From an uncultured Clostridia bacterium (GTDB lineage Bacteria > Bacillota > Clostridia > TANB77 > CAG-508), in the NCBI GenBank assembly GCA_934177795.1, contig CAKPPS010000013.1, positions 1-38,644 of the forward strand: a stretch of 38,644 nt of DNA. The letters are read 5' to 3'. Numbering within the stretch: position 1 is the stretch's first letter; each line of letters opens with the position of its first letter. The translations under genes were made by a program, and so were the position numbers. Below are positions 31,397 through 38,644 of the stretch, piece by piece. The notes under the pieces were generated by a model. The model was given only the letters and a program-made list of their open reading frames with translations, did not search any database and had not been told where the DNA came from.

Positions 31397-32884
31397 TTAA
31401 AAATGTTTTCCTTTTGATCTTTTATTTCTTTTTGGTTTTACATCATCATCTTCTTGAATTTGAGTTTCTGTATTTTCATCTTGATTTTCTATTTTGGATT
31501 GTTTTACATCATCAATGTTTTTTTCATCTTTATTCTCAACATTATTGTTAATTTTAATATCATCTTTTTCATTATTAATATTATTATTTAGCTCATTAAA
31601 TTTGTCTCTGATATTTATATAATCATTATTAAAATATTCTTCTGTTTCATTTCTTATGGTAATATATCTTAAAATAATAATTATTATTATCAAAATAGTT
31701 ACAAATATTATTATACCTCTTATTGTCCATTGTCTTATTTTTAGATTTCTATTTATTTGTTCAATTTCTTGGTTAAGTAAATCTTGATTTATTTTTGTTA
31801 CAGTTTCTTCTTTTACATTTTCTTTTTTTACAACTGTTATACTGTATGTTTTTTCTTCTATTCCATCTTTCTTTAATGTAATGGTTATTAAGTTATCTCC
31901 TATTTTTAAATTTTCATTACCTTTTACTTCTATTGTAATCTCTTTATCATTTGATATAGGCTCAATATTTAATTTTTCTATATCTTCATCTATGTTCACT
32001 TTATATTCGTATATATCTTTAGAAAATTCTGGAGTCAACTCATAATTTTCTATTTTTAGTTCATCTAATTGTAAAATTATTTCTTCAGGTTTATCATTAT
32101 TTTCCTCAGAATTGTCTGTTGTGTTATCTGTTGTTTGATTGTTTTTATTATTTTCTTCTGGTTTTGTTTTTGTTAATAATGATGTACTTACATATGCGGT
32201 TTGTCCATTATATGTTATTTTGCTCCATCCATTATTTCCTATTCCAATTCTTGTAACAGTATCTCCTTCTGATAATGACCCAACTTTTGTTGAACTTGTA
32301 CTGTATGAACTTCTAACATTTGCTTTGCTTTTTGCATAAACCGTTTCATTTGTTGATGTAAATGTTGGTTCTGTAGGTGTTGGAGTTTCATTATTGTTAC
32401 TATTGTTATTTGGGTTGTTATTACTATTAGAATTATTATTAGTATTATTGCTACTATTGTTATTATTATTTGAATTATTATTTGAATTATTATTTGAATT
32501 ATTATTTGTTTCTGGATTCTTTACTGTTATGTTAATACTTTTGCTACCTGATACTACTTGAGCAGAAGAATCTGAAACATCTGCAGCTTTTACTGTTATT
32601 TTTGCTGTTCCCTCTTTTTTGGCAGTTATAGTTATTGATTTACTACCAGATTCAACCCATTCTGACGAACTACTAATTGATACAACATTACTATCAGATG
32701 AAGTTATTGAAAACTTTCCGGCACAATCACTTGCAGTTATTGTAATAGTTGCTGTACTTCCATTTGTTAATGTGGTTTTAGATGCAGAAGCAGAAAATGA
32801 AGCAGCATTAACAATTGTATTATAGAATAATATTACAAAAAACAGTAATATTAAAAACAATATTTTTTTAACATTTTTTTTCAT
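31397..32884 (-). CDS. Secreted, membrane-anchored Ig/SH3/cadherin-like surface protein
   Basis: A 495-aa protein. Signal peptide 1-27 (ends VNAAS). Ig-like (Big_2-type) domain 28-122. Asn/Ser linker 123-170. Bacterial SH3 domain about 180-238 (KANVRSSYSTSSTKVGSL, WSKITYNGQTAYVS). Second linker. Cadherin-like beta-sandwich (PF12733 type) about 270-353, ending TYSITVVKK. One membrane helix about 387-407 and a charged intracellular tail. SH3 and beta domains bind cell wall or sugars, so it probably links the wall to the membrane. It follows the glucosaminidase gene by 20 bases and is likely in its operon. Confidence 0.85.
   Translation of the reverse strand: MKKNVKKILFLILLFFVILFYNTIVNAASFSASASKTTLTNGSTATITITASDCAGKFSITSSDSNVVSISSSSEWVESGSKSITITAKKEGTAKITVKAADVSDSSAQVVSGSKSINITVKNPETNNNSNNNSNNNSNNNNNSSNNTNNNSNSNNNPNNNSNNNETPTPTEPTFTSTNETVYAKSKANVRSSYSTSSTKVGSLSEGDTVTRIGIGNNGWSKITYNGQTAYVSTSLLTKTKPEENNKNNQTTDNTTDNSEENNDKPEEIILQLDELKIENYELTPEFSKDIYEYKVNIDEDIEKLNIEPISNDKEITIEVKGNENLKIGDNLITITLKKDGIEEKTYSITVVKKENVKEETVTKINQDLLNQEIEQINRNLKIRQWTIRGIIIFVTILIIIIIILRYITIRNETEEYFNNDYINIRDKFNELNNNINNEKDDIKINNNVENKDEKNIDDVKQSKIENQDENTETQIQEDDDVKPKRNKRSKGKHF
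32471..32506. repeat. 12-bp tandem repeat in linker-coding DNA
   Basis: The unit TGAATTATTATT is repeated three times exactly, with partial copies beside it. It encodes the Asn-Ser-Asn-Asn linker of the surface protein, so length changes keep the frame. Confidence 0.92.
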
Positions 32885-32904
32885 CTTTTGTCTCTCCTCT
32901 CTAT

Positions 32905-34638
32905 TTATTTTAATGTTATCTTAGATGTACCCATAATATAGTTTTTAACTAACATATAATCTGTTGCTTTTACTTCTTCATCTTTATTTAAATCAGCTGC
33001 TATTTTTTGGCTTACCTTAAATTTTGTTTTTCCCATAATGTAATTTTTAATTAGCATATAATCTGTTGACTTTACTTCTCCATCTCCATTTATATCGCCT
33101 AGCATTGCAACTGTATATTTATCATCAATTCTACAACCTGTACCAGCAATTGCTGAATTTGATAATTCTTTTCCATTTAAATCTTTAATTACTATATTGT
33201 TTCCTAATACTTTTTTTATGTCAGAAACTTTTGAATTAGGTGTTATTACAACTGCTTGATCTTTTATTTTTACTTTATCACTAGAAACATTATTATTTGT
33301 ATTATTATTGTTTGTGTTGTTGTTTGTATTATTGTTATCATTATTGTTTTCTGAATTAATTGGTACTAAATATAATTTATACTCTTCGTCATCATATGTT
33401 TGTCTTGCTACATATCCCGTTACACCATTTGATTTTATTACTTTATCCCAATAAGTTCCATTTACTTTTTCTGTAGCTTTTTCTATTCTTGTTACAATTT
33501 CATCTTTATATAAGAATTCACCTGTTGCAGTTCCATTTTCTGATTTTCTTAATGTAATTTGTTTATTAACATTTACTCTAACTATATCTGTTGATACATT
33601 TGATGCACTTGTTGTTGAAGGTCTTTTACTAACTACTGATGGCATGTTGTTATATAAAGGTATAATAAAAGTATATTTTCCATCTAAACTATCTACTTGA
33701 TTATAAGTTTTCCTTAATGTTTCTCCTTCTTTTTGAGCAGCTAATATGTTTTGCATATATTGATGATAATATAAACTATTATCAGAACTTTCTACATCAA
33801 ATTTTTGAAAATATAATGTATTTTGTCCTCTTGCAATGTAATCTTTTGCTATAAATTTTGCTCCACCTTTTATTGCCTTTACTAAACTTGTCCAACCTTC
33901 TTTTTTTGCTTTTGCTAATCCATTTAATATTACTTTTGCTTTTGTTCCACCTGTTGCTCCTATATTAAAAACATTATAATATCCTTCATATTGTCCTTCA
34001 TATCCTTGTCCTTTTGTCAAAACTGTTCCAGTTTTTCCTTGTTCTTGTAATATTCTAGCAACCAAATAATATGGACTAACATTTGTTTTTTCTGCAACTT
34101 CTTTTATTGCATTTATATATTTTGTTTTATTTAAAAATGTTCCTTCTACCATTTTGGCAATTGTATTTTCATCATATCCATCATATGTTAATTCTTGAAA
34201 TTGAAAAATATCAGTTTCATTAATTGAATTTCTTGGATCCATCATATATTTTATTGCTGATTCTGATGCACAAACCCATCCTCCATTATCATATGCTTTA
34301 TTTCCACATATTGAACAAATCCAATCTCCAGAATAATTTGAATTACTACCTGGTACTAAATTTCTTGGAGATCTTCCATGTCCTATATATTCATTTGCAA
34401 TTACTGTATTCCAATCTAATCCTGTATATAATACTTTAAATTTCCAATTTGGATGACTTGATTGTAAAGTTTTTATTAATTTTTTTACACCTGGATATTT
34501 ACTTTCACTTATTTTATCTATATCTGTACTTATTGTTTGATTTGTAGCATATGTATTACAATTTATTAAACTAAAAAAAACATATGACATAATTATAAAT
34601 ATTAATGTTATTGAAATAAATTTATTAAATTTCAACAT
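32905..34638 (-). CDS. Secreted beta-N-acetylglucosaminidase with SH3 and dockerin-type repeats
   Basis: A 577-aa exported protein. Hydrophobic signal segment 8-30. Glucosaminidase (GH73/LytG-like) domain about 45-330: ARILQEQGKTG with probable acid Glu199, YYNVFNIGATGG and ARGQNTLYFQKF. A CxxC insert, WICSICG (107-112), could bind metal. SH3-like domain about 352-425. Asn/Thr linker 430-450. A small beta domain, then two dockerin type I repeats (GDINGDGEVKSTDYMLIKNY, 514-533; ADLNKDEEVKATDYMLVKNY, 548-567), both with EF-like calcium ligands. It should cut peptidoglycan at the surface. No cohesin is visible nearby. Confidence 0.87.
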   Translation of the reverse strand: MLKFNKFISITLIFIIMSYVFFSLINCNTYATNQTISTDIDKISESKYPGVKKLIKTLQSSHPNWKFKVLYTGLDWNTVIANEYIGHGRSPRNLVPGSNSNYSGDWICSICGNKAYDNGGWVCASESAIKYMMDPRNSINETDIFQFQELTYDGYDENTIAKMVEGTFLNKTKYINAIKEVAEKTNVSPYYLVARILQEQGKTGTVLTKGQGYEGQYEGYYNVFNIGATGGTKAKVILNGLAKAKKEGWTSLVKAIKGGAKFIAKDYIARGQNTLYFQKFDVESSDNSLYYHQYMQNILAAQKEGETLRKTYNQVDSLDGKYTFIIPLYNNMPSVVSKRPSTTSASNVSTDIVRVNVNKQITLRKSENGTATGEFLYKDEIVTRIEKATEKVNGTYWDKVIKSNGVTGYVARQTYDDEEYKLYLVPINSENNNDNNNTNNNTNNNNTNNNVSSDKVKIKDQAVVITPNSKVSDIKKVLGNNIVIKDLNGKELSNSAIAGTGCRIDDKYTVAMLGDINGDGEVKSTDYMLIKNYIMGKTKFKVSQKIAADLNKDEEVKATDYMLVKNYIMGTSKITLK

Positions 34639-34697
34639 TTACACCTCTTTTGTTTTTTATTATTTTTTCTAAAAATTTGTCATTTTTTATCAGAATA

Positions 34698-34726
34698 AGT
34701 ATATCATTATAGCCTTTTTTAGTCAA
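34698..34726 (-). promoter_or_regulatory. Promoter of the surface-protein operon
   Basis: Minus strand TTGACT (34726-34721), 17-bp spacer, TG-extended TATACT (34703-34698), about 60 bp before the glucosaminidase start. Confidence 0.8.
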
Positions 34727-34794
34727 TAAACCAGTAAGGTTATTTTCATTACTTTTTCGTTACCATTTAATAACAAAAATGTTACAAATAATAC

Positions 34795-34828
34795 AAAAAA
34801 GAAAACAATATTTTCATATTATTTTCTT
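34795..34828 (-). terminator. Terminator of the 51-aa peptide gene
   Basis: Minus strand AAGAAAATAATA/TATTGTTTTCTT stem (one U-G pair), short loop, followed by TTTTGTATT. It is low in GC but has a clear U-run. Confidence 0.68.
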
Positions 34829-34855
34829 TTATATACGTATTTTTTTGTTTATATG

Positions 34856-35011
34856 TTAGTTATTTCCACAGCATCCAAAGCTTGTGAATAATAATAAGAA
34901 TATTATTATAAAAAATAATATAGTACTATCATTATTGCATCCGCATCCATTTCCTCCAAATAATCCACCTAATACTCCGTTATTACAACAATTTCTATTT
35001 TCGTCTGGCAT
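34856..35011 (-). CDS. Small Cys/Gly-rich membrane peptide (51 aa)
   Basis: ATG at 35011 behind a strong AAGGAGGG. The N-terminal half is Asn/Gly/Cys-rich (NCCNNGVLGGLFGGNGCGC), then one membrane helix (TILFFIIIFLLLFTSFG) and a final CCGNN. This style recalls small sporulation or envelope peptides (YjcZ-like) of Bacillota and clostridial Cys-rich coat peptides, but no family match is claimed. It is transcribed alone, divergent from the U32 gene, with its own terminator. Confidence 0.72.
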   Translation of the reverse strand: MPDENRNCCNNGVLGGLFGGNGCGCNNDSTILFFIIIFLLLFTSFGCCGNN

Positions 35012-35041
35012 ATTATTCCCTCCTTTTTTATTTTGTTATGT

Positions 35042-35075
35042 TATAATATGCAAATTTCTATTTTTGTGTTACAAT
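35042..35075 (+). promoter_or_regulatory. Possible promoter region of U32 gene
   Basis: Two -10 candidates: TATAAT at 35042-35047 and a TG-extended TACAAT at 35070-35075. The -35 elements are poor. Confidence 0.45.
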
Positions 35076-35104
35076 ATTATAAGATAAAAATTAAGGAGAT
35101 TAAA

Positions 35105-37489
35105 ATGATTGAATTACTATCACCTGTTGGTGACTTTGAATGTTTAAAGGCTGCAGTTCAAAATGGTGCTGATGCTGTATATTTTGGTGCTAATTTATTT
35201 AGTGCCAGAGCTTTTGCTAAAAATTTCGACTTAGAAGATTTAGAAAAAGCTATTAATTATGCAAAATTACGTGGAGTAAAAACAAATTTAACTTTAAATA
35301 CTTTAATAAAAGATGATGAATTTGAAGATGCTGTTATGCTTGCTAAAAAAGCCTATGAGTTTGGTATTGACGCAATAATAGTTCAAGACTTAGGATTAGC
35401 AACAACTTTAATTAAAAATTTTCCTAATTTGCCAATACATGCAAGTACTCAAATGACAATACATAATTTAGATGGTGCTTTAGAAGCTGAAAAATTAGGT
35501 TTTAAAAGAGCTGTATTATCTAGAGAATTATCTATTAATGAAATAGAATATATTTGTAAAAATTCTAATATAGAAATAGAAGTATTTATACATGGGGCTC
35601 TTTGCATTTCATATTCTGGTCAATGCTTATTCTCTAGTATGATTGGTGGAAGATCTGGAAATAGAGGAAAATGTGCTCAACCCTGTAGATTGCCATATGA
35701 ATTATTAGAAAACGATAACAAAATAGATTCTGGTTATCTATTAAGCACTCGTGATCTATGTGGATTAGAATTTTTACCACAGCTCATTAACTGTGGTGTT
35801 AAATGTTTAAAAATAGAAGGCAGAATGAAAAATCCTCAATATGTTGCGACTGTTACAAGAATTTACAGAAAATACATTGATTTAGTTTTAAACAATAAAC
35901 CATATATAATAGATGAAAATGATAAGAAAGATTTACTTCAAGCATTCAACAGAGGTGGATTTTCAAACGGACATCTTTCTAACAACCCTAATAAAAAATT
36001 AGTTTTTAAAGAAAAACAAAATAATATGGGAATTTACTTAGGTAAAATTAAAAAGTTCAATTCTAATAAAGGCTTAATAACTTTAACTTTAAATGACAAT
36101 CTAGAAATTGGAGATTCTATATTCGCTGAAAAAGAGACTTCTAATTATACTATTTCAGAGTTAATGAAAAATGATAAAAATATTAAGCAAGGAATTTCTG
36201 GAGAAACAGTAACCTTTGGAAGAATGAAAGGAAATATAAATATAGGAGATAAAATTTATAAAACTGCTAGTAAAAAATTAACCTCCTTTGCTATAGCAAG
36301 TTTTAGTAAAGAATTTAAAAAGATTCATTTGGATTGCAATATTTCTATAAAACAAAATGAAAATATACATATATATGTTAAATGTTTAGAACATAATATT
36401 GAATCTTCATTTGTATATAACTACATACCATTGCCTGCTGAAAACAAACCATTAGATAAAGAAAAAATTATTCAACAATTTTCTAAAACAACTGATACAC
36501 CTTTTGAATTTTCAAACTTAAATATAATTTTAGATAACAATATTTTCATACCAGTTTCTATTTTAAATGATTTAAGAAGAGCAACTATAAATAATATTGA
36601 AAAAGAAATTATATCTTCATTTAAAAATACATCTGATTTTTGTTTTGTTGATAAGAATATTAAAGAAAAAAATAATATTGTAAATAAAAAAATATCTTTA
36701 TTATTAAATGAATTGAATGTAGATTTAGATTATACAAATTTAATTTATATTGACAACATATATATTCCATTAAAATATTTTTACAGTAAAAAATATACTG
36801 ATGTTTTAAGCATACTTTCTAATAAATTTAATATTTATATTTATCTTCCTAATGTATTAAGAGAAAAATATATAAACAACTTAGTTTCAATATTAAACAC
36901 TTCAATATCACAGTTTAATATTAAAGGGCTTATATTATCTAATATTTTTTATTTAAATATTATAAATAAAATTGATAATAAAAATTTAGATTTAGTTGCA
37001 AATTATACTTTGAATATATTCAATAAATTTTCAGTAGATAAGCTAAAATCTTTTGGATTTACTAATTTAACAATTTCACCTGAACTTAACAAAAATTCAA
37101 TTATTAATATTTGCAATTATAATATAGATACAGAACTAATTGTATATGGTAACACACCTTTAATGACTACAAATTACTGTCTTTTAGGTGCTACAAATAG
37201 TTGCTATAAGGATTGTTCAAGAAATTGTTCTAATAATAAAAAATATTATTTAAAAGACAGACTTGGTCTTAAATTTAGGATTATGCCTGATAATTTACAA
37301 ACAATTACAACTATTTACAATTCTAAAACTACGTCAATATCTTATGAAGAATTTAATGTTAATTCATTAAGAATAGATATTTTAGATGAATCTATTGAGA
37401 CTATTAACAAAATTATCTCTTGTGTAAAATCTAACACTAGATTTGAGGGAAAAGATTATACAAATGGTAACTTAAATAAAGAAATTTAA
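35105..37489 (+). CDS. Peptidase U32-family protein with DUF3656-like region
   Basis: A 794-aa protein. The start at 35105 (MIELLSPVGDFECLKAAVQN) follows AAGGAGATT; the in-frame start at 35033 would lie inside the promoter region. Residues 1-240 form the U32 barrel, with the signature HGALCISYSGQCLFSSM, GRSGNRGKCAQPCRLPYELL. Residues about 300-420 match the DUF3656-like insert (YLGKIKKFNSNKGLITLTL). A second, degenerate U32-like half follows, with Cys-rich CYKDCSRNCSNN near 710. Several U32 proteins hydroxylate rRNA or tRNA (RlhA, TrhP) and are not proteases. An rRNA-hydroxylase role is plausible but not shown. Confidence 0.87.
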   Translation: MIELLSPVGDFECLKAAVQNGADAVYFGANLFSARAFAKNFDLEDLEKAINYAKLRGVKTNLTLNTLIKDDEFEDAVMLAKKAYEFGIDAIIVQDLGLATTLIKNFPNLPIHASTQMTIHNLDGALEAEKLGFKRAVLSRELSINEIEYICKNSNIEIEVFIHGALCISYSGQCLFSSMIGGRSGNRGKCAQPCRLPYELLENDNKIDSGYLLSTRDLCGLEFLPQLINCGVKCLKIEGRMKNPQYVATVTRIYRKYIDLVLNNKPYIIDENDKKDLLQAFNRGGFSNGHLSNNPNKKLVFKEKQNNMGIYLGKIKKFNSNKGLITLTLNDNLEIGDSIFAEKETSNYTISELMKNDKNIKQGISGETVTFGRMKGNINIGDKIYKTASKKLTSFAIASFSKEFKKIHLDCNISIKQNENIHIYVKCLEHNIESSFVYNYIPLPAENKPLDKEKIIQQFSKTTDTPFEFSNLNIILDNNIFIPVSILNDLRRATINNIEKEIISSFKNTSDFCFVDKNIKEKNNIVNKKISLLLNELNVDLDYTNLIYIDNIYIPLKYFYSKKYTDVLSILSNKFNIYIYLPNVLREKYINNLVSILNTSISQFNIKGLILSNIFYLNIINKIDNKNLDLVANYTLNIFNKFSVDKLKSFGFTNLTISPELNKNSIINICNYNIDTELIVYGNTPLMTTNYCLLGATNSCYKDCSRNCSNNKKYYLKDRLGLKFRIMPDNLQTITTIYNSKTTSISYEEFNVNSLRIDILDESIETINKIISCVKSNTRFEGKDYTNGNLNKEI

Positions 37490-37507
37490 AATTAAATAAT
37501 TTATAAA

Positions 37508-37560
37508 AAAGATCAAGAATTTTTATTGCAGTTTTTACTGTATAAGAATTCTTGATTTTA
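37508..37560. terminator. Bidirectional terminator
   Basis: ATCAAGAATT/AATTCTTGAT stem (37512-37521 and 37547-37556) with an inner CAG/CTG hairpin, and A- and T-runs outside. It separates the convergent U32 and dipeptidase genes. Confidence 0.85.
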
Positions 37561-37563
37561 TTT

Positions 37564-38502
37564 TTATAAAATTTCATTTGCTACTCTTAAAAAGTTTTTA
37601 CTTGTTATTTTTTCTATATCATTTTTGCTATAACCTTGTTTTTCTAATTCTAAAATTAATTTGCACATATCTTTTACACTTTTTATATCTTCTAGTTGAT
37701 GTTCTTTTTCTACTCCATCAAAATCCGTTCCAATTGATATATAATCTATTCCAACCAAATTTGCAATATAATTTATATGTTTAACTAAATCTTTAACAGT
37801 TGCTTTTGATTCTTTTGTTAAAAATAGACTGCAAAAACAAATTCCTATAGTTCCATTTCGTTTTGCTATTTGTTTTATTTGTTCATTGTCCAAATTTCTA
37901 TAATGTTGACAAATACCATTTGTACAAGAATGGCTTGCAATTATTGGACAATTGCAACTATTTAATGTATCATAAAAACTTTTCTTAGACATATGTGATA
38001 CATCAATTATTATATTATTTTTTTCTAGTTCTTGTATATATTTTTTGCCCAGTTTTGTTAGTCCTTTATCATTTTTGGTATTTGCTCCAGATGCTAATTC
38101 ATTGTCTTTATTCCATACTGTCCCCATCATTCGTATTCCTTTTTTATATAAACTTTTTATATTATCTAAATTAGATGAAATAGCGCTTCCATTTTCTATT
38201 GTTAATATTACTCCTGTTTTATTATTCAATTCTTTACTTATTAAATCTTTTTTATTTTTTATTATATAAATTTTATCTTGTTCTTTTTTGTATAATTCAT
38301 AAAAATTATCTATAATACTATTTGCTCTTTTAAATCCTCCATCTTTTATGTTGTATTTTGGATTTATAAATGTCCCCATACATTGAATATATGGTAAGTT
38401 TTTTTGTGTTTCTTTTAAGTTAACTGCTAATTTTGAGTCTGTTAGTAACAATTCTTCGTCTTTTGCTCGTTGAATTGTATCACAGTGTAGATCTATTATC
38501 AT
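37564..38502 (-). CDS. Membrane dipeptidase-family (M19) zinc dipeptidase
   Basis: A 312-aa M19 (renal dipeptidase-like) enzyme. Metal-site residues are visible in order: H-x-D in DLHCDT (His6, Asp8), the bridging Glu in LTIENGSA (about 103), His in IDVSHMS, His in IASHSCTNG, and Asp in SIGTDFDG. It hydrolyses dipeptides, including those with D-residues, in a binuclear zinc site. There is no signal peptide, so it is cytoplasmic. Length is normal. The ribosome binding site AGGGG is modest. Confidence 0.95.
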   Translation of the reverse strand: MIIDLHCDTIQRAKDEELLLTDSKLAVNLKETQKNLPYIQCMGTFINPKYNIKDGGFKRANSIIDNFYELYKKEQDKIYIIKNKKDLISKELNNKTGVILTIENGSAISSNLDNIKSLYKKGIRMMGTVWNKDNELASGANTKNDKGLTKLGKKYIQELEKNNIIIDVSHMSKKSFYDTLNSCNCPIIASHSCTNGICQHYRNLDNEQIKQIAKRNGTIGICFCSLFLTKESKATVKDLVKHINYIANLVGIDYISIGTDFDGVEKEHQLEDIKSVKDMCKLILELEKQGYSKNDIEKITSKNFLRVANEIL

Positions 38503-38565
38503 TTTTACCCCTGTACATTTTTATGCAATTAATTTAGTTTATATTCTATATATAAAGTTTTAGGC

Positions 38566-38597
38566 AAAAAAATAAAATACAAGTTAACTTGTATTTT
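38566..38597 (-). terminator. Terminator of the tRNA at the right edge
   Basis: Minus strand AAAATACAAGT/ACTTGTATTTT stem and a TTTTTTT run, starting two bases after the tRNA CCA. Confidence 0.88.
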
Positions 38598-38598
38598 A

Positions 38599-38644
38599 TG
38601 GTGGGCAGGGATGGATTCGAACCATCGTACTCAAATGAGAACAG
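38599..38644 (-). tRNA. tRNA, 3' part only (class II, probably Tyr)
   Basis: The visible 46 nt contain a T arm (GATGG TTCGAAT CCATC), the 3' acceptor strand CCTGCCC, discriminator A and CCA. Upstream a variable-arm hairpin (CTCA/TGAG) of class II length is seen. The 3' acceptor strand and the variable arm fit clostridial tRNA-Tyr, but the anticodon lies outside the window. Confidence 0.72.

Overview
The window is very AT-rich DNA from a Gram-positive, almost certainly a member of the Clostridia (Bacillota). Evidence for this: AAGGAGG-type ribosome binding sites, TTGACA/TATAAT promoters with frequent TG-extended -10 boxes, A/T-rich codon use, a DnaE-type DNA polymerase III, FtsY next to a UPF0182 protein, a long U32 peptidase-family protein, and a secreted glucosaminidase carrying dockerin repeats. 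A gut commensal is plausible, but the sequence does not prove it.

Region 1 (1-11171) is the early arm of a temperate prophage or closely related element. It runs into the window from the left and ends at the 3' end of a complete tRNA-Leu(UAG) gene. The integrase is the outermost gene, followed by an ImmA-like gene and a CI-like repressor. A divergent Cro-like regulator and a leftward operon follow, separated from the repressor by an operator array. The operon holds an HTH/excisionase-like protein, four or more mini-proteins, a Sak4-like recombinase ATPase, a PD-(D/E)XK exonuclease, an HNH-type protein, a DnaD-type replication protein (frameshifted), a G39P-like helicase loader, winged-helix and zinc-ribbon proteins, a RusA resolvase and a DNA methyltransferase. 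Genes overlap or abut, each usually with its own strong Shine-Dalgarno sequence.

Region 2 (11172-25850) is ordinary chromosome: tRNA-Leu, a Nudix hydrolase, an MgtA-like P-type ATPase with an altered M4 motif, dnaE, a cytoplasmic alpha-amylase, a YbgC-type thioesterase, a zinc-ribbon/HTH protein, tyrS, and an ftsY-UPF0182 operon.

Region 3 (about 25950-31220) looks acquired. Base composition and codon use change, genes are solitary and unrelated, and plasmid/transposon debris (TnpV, a relaxase tail) lies against the 3' end of tRNA-Thr(CGU). It holds a cysteine-cluster protein, a frameshifted DUF4362-like gene, a radical SAM enzyme, a self-contained roughly 430-nt structured RNA gene, and a 451-residue repeat protein. 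That last gene has a leader that looks like a leader-peptide translational attenuator.

Region 4 (31222-38644) returns to host genes: tRNA-Thr, an operon for two cell-surface proteins (glucosaminidase-SH3-dockerin, and an Ig/SH3/cadherin-like membrane protein), a 51-residue Cys/Gly membrane peptide, a U32 protein, an M19 dipeptidase and the 3' part of a class II tRNA (probably tRNA-Tyr).

The most notable points are the attenuator at 30301-30369, the orphan structured RNA at 28383-28809, and three accessory genes each broken by exactly one surplus A in a poly(A) tract while the host genes are intact.
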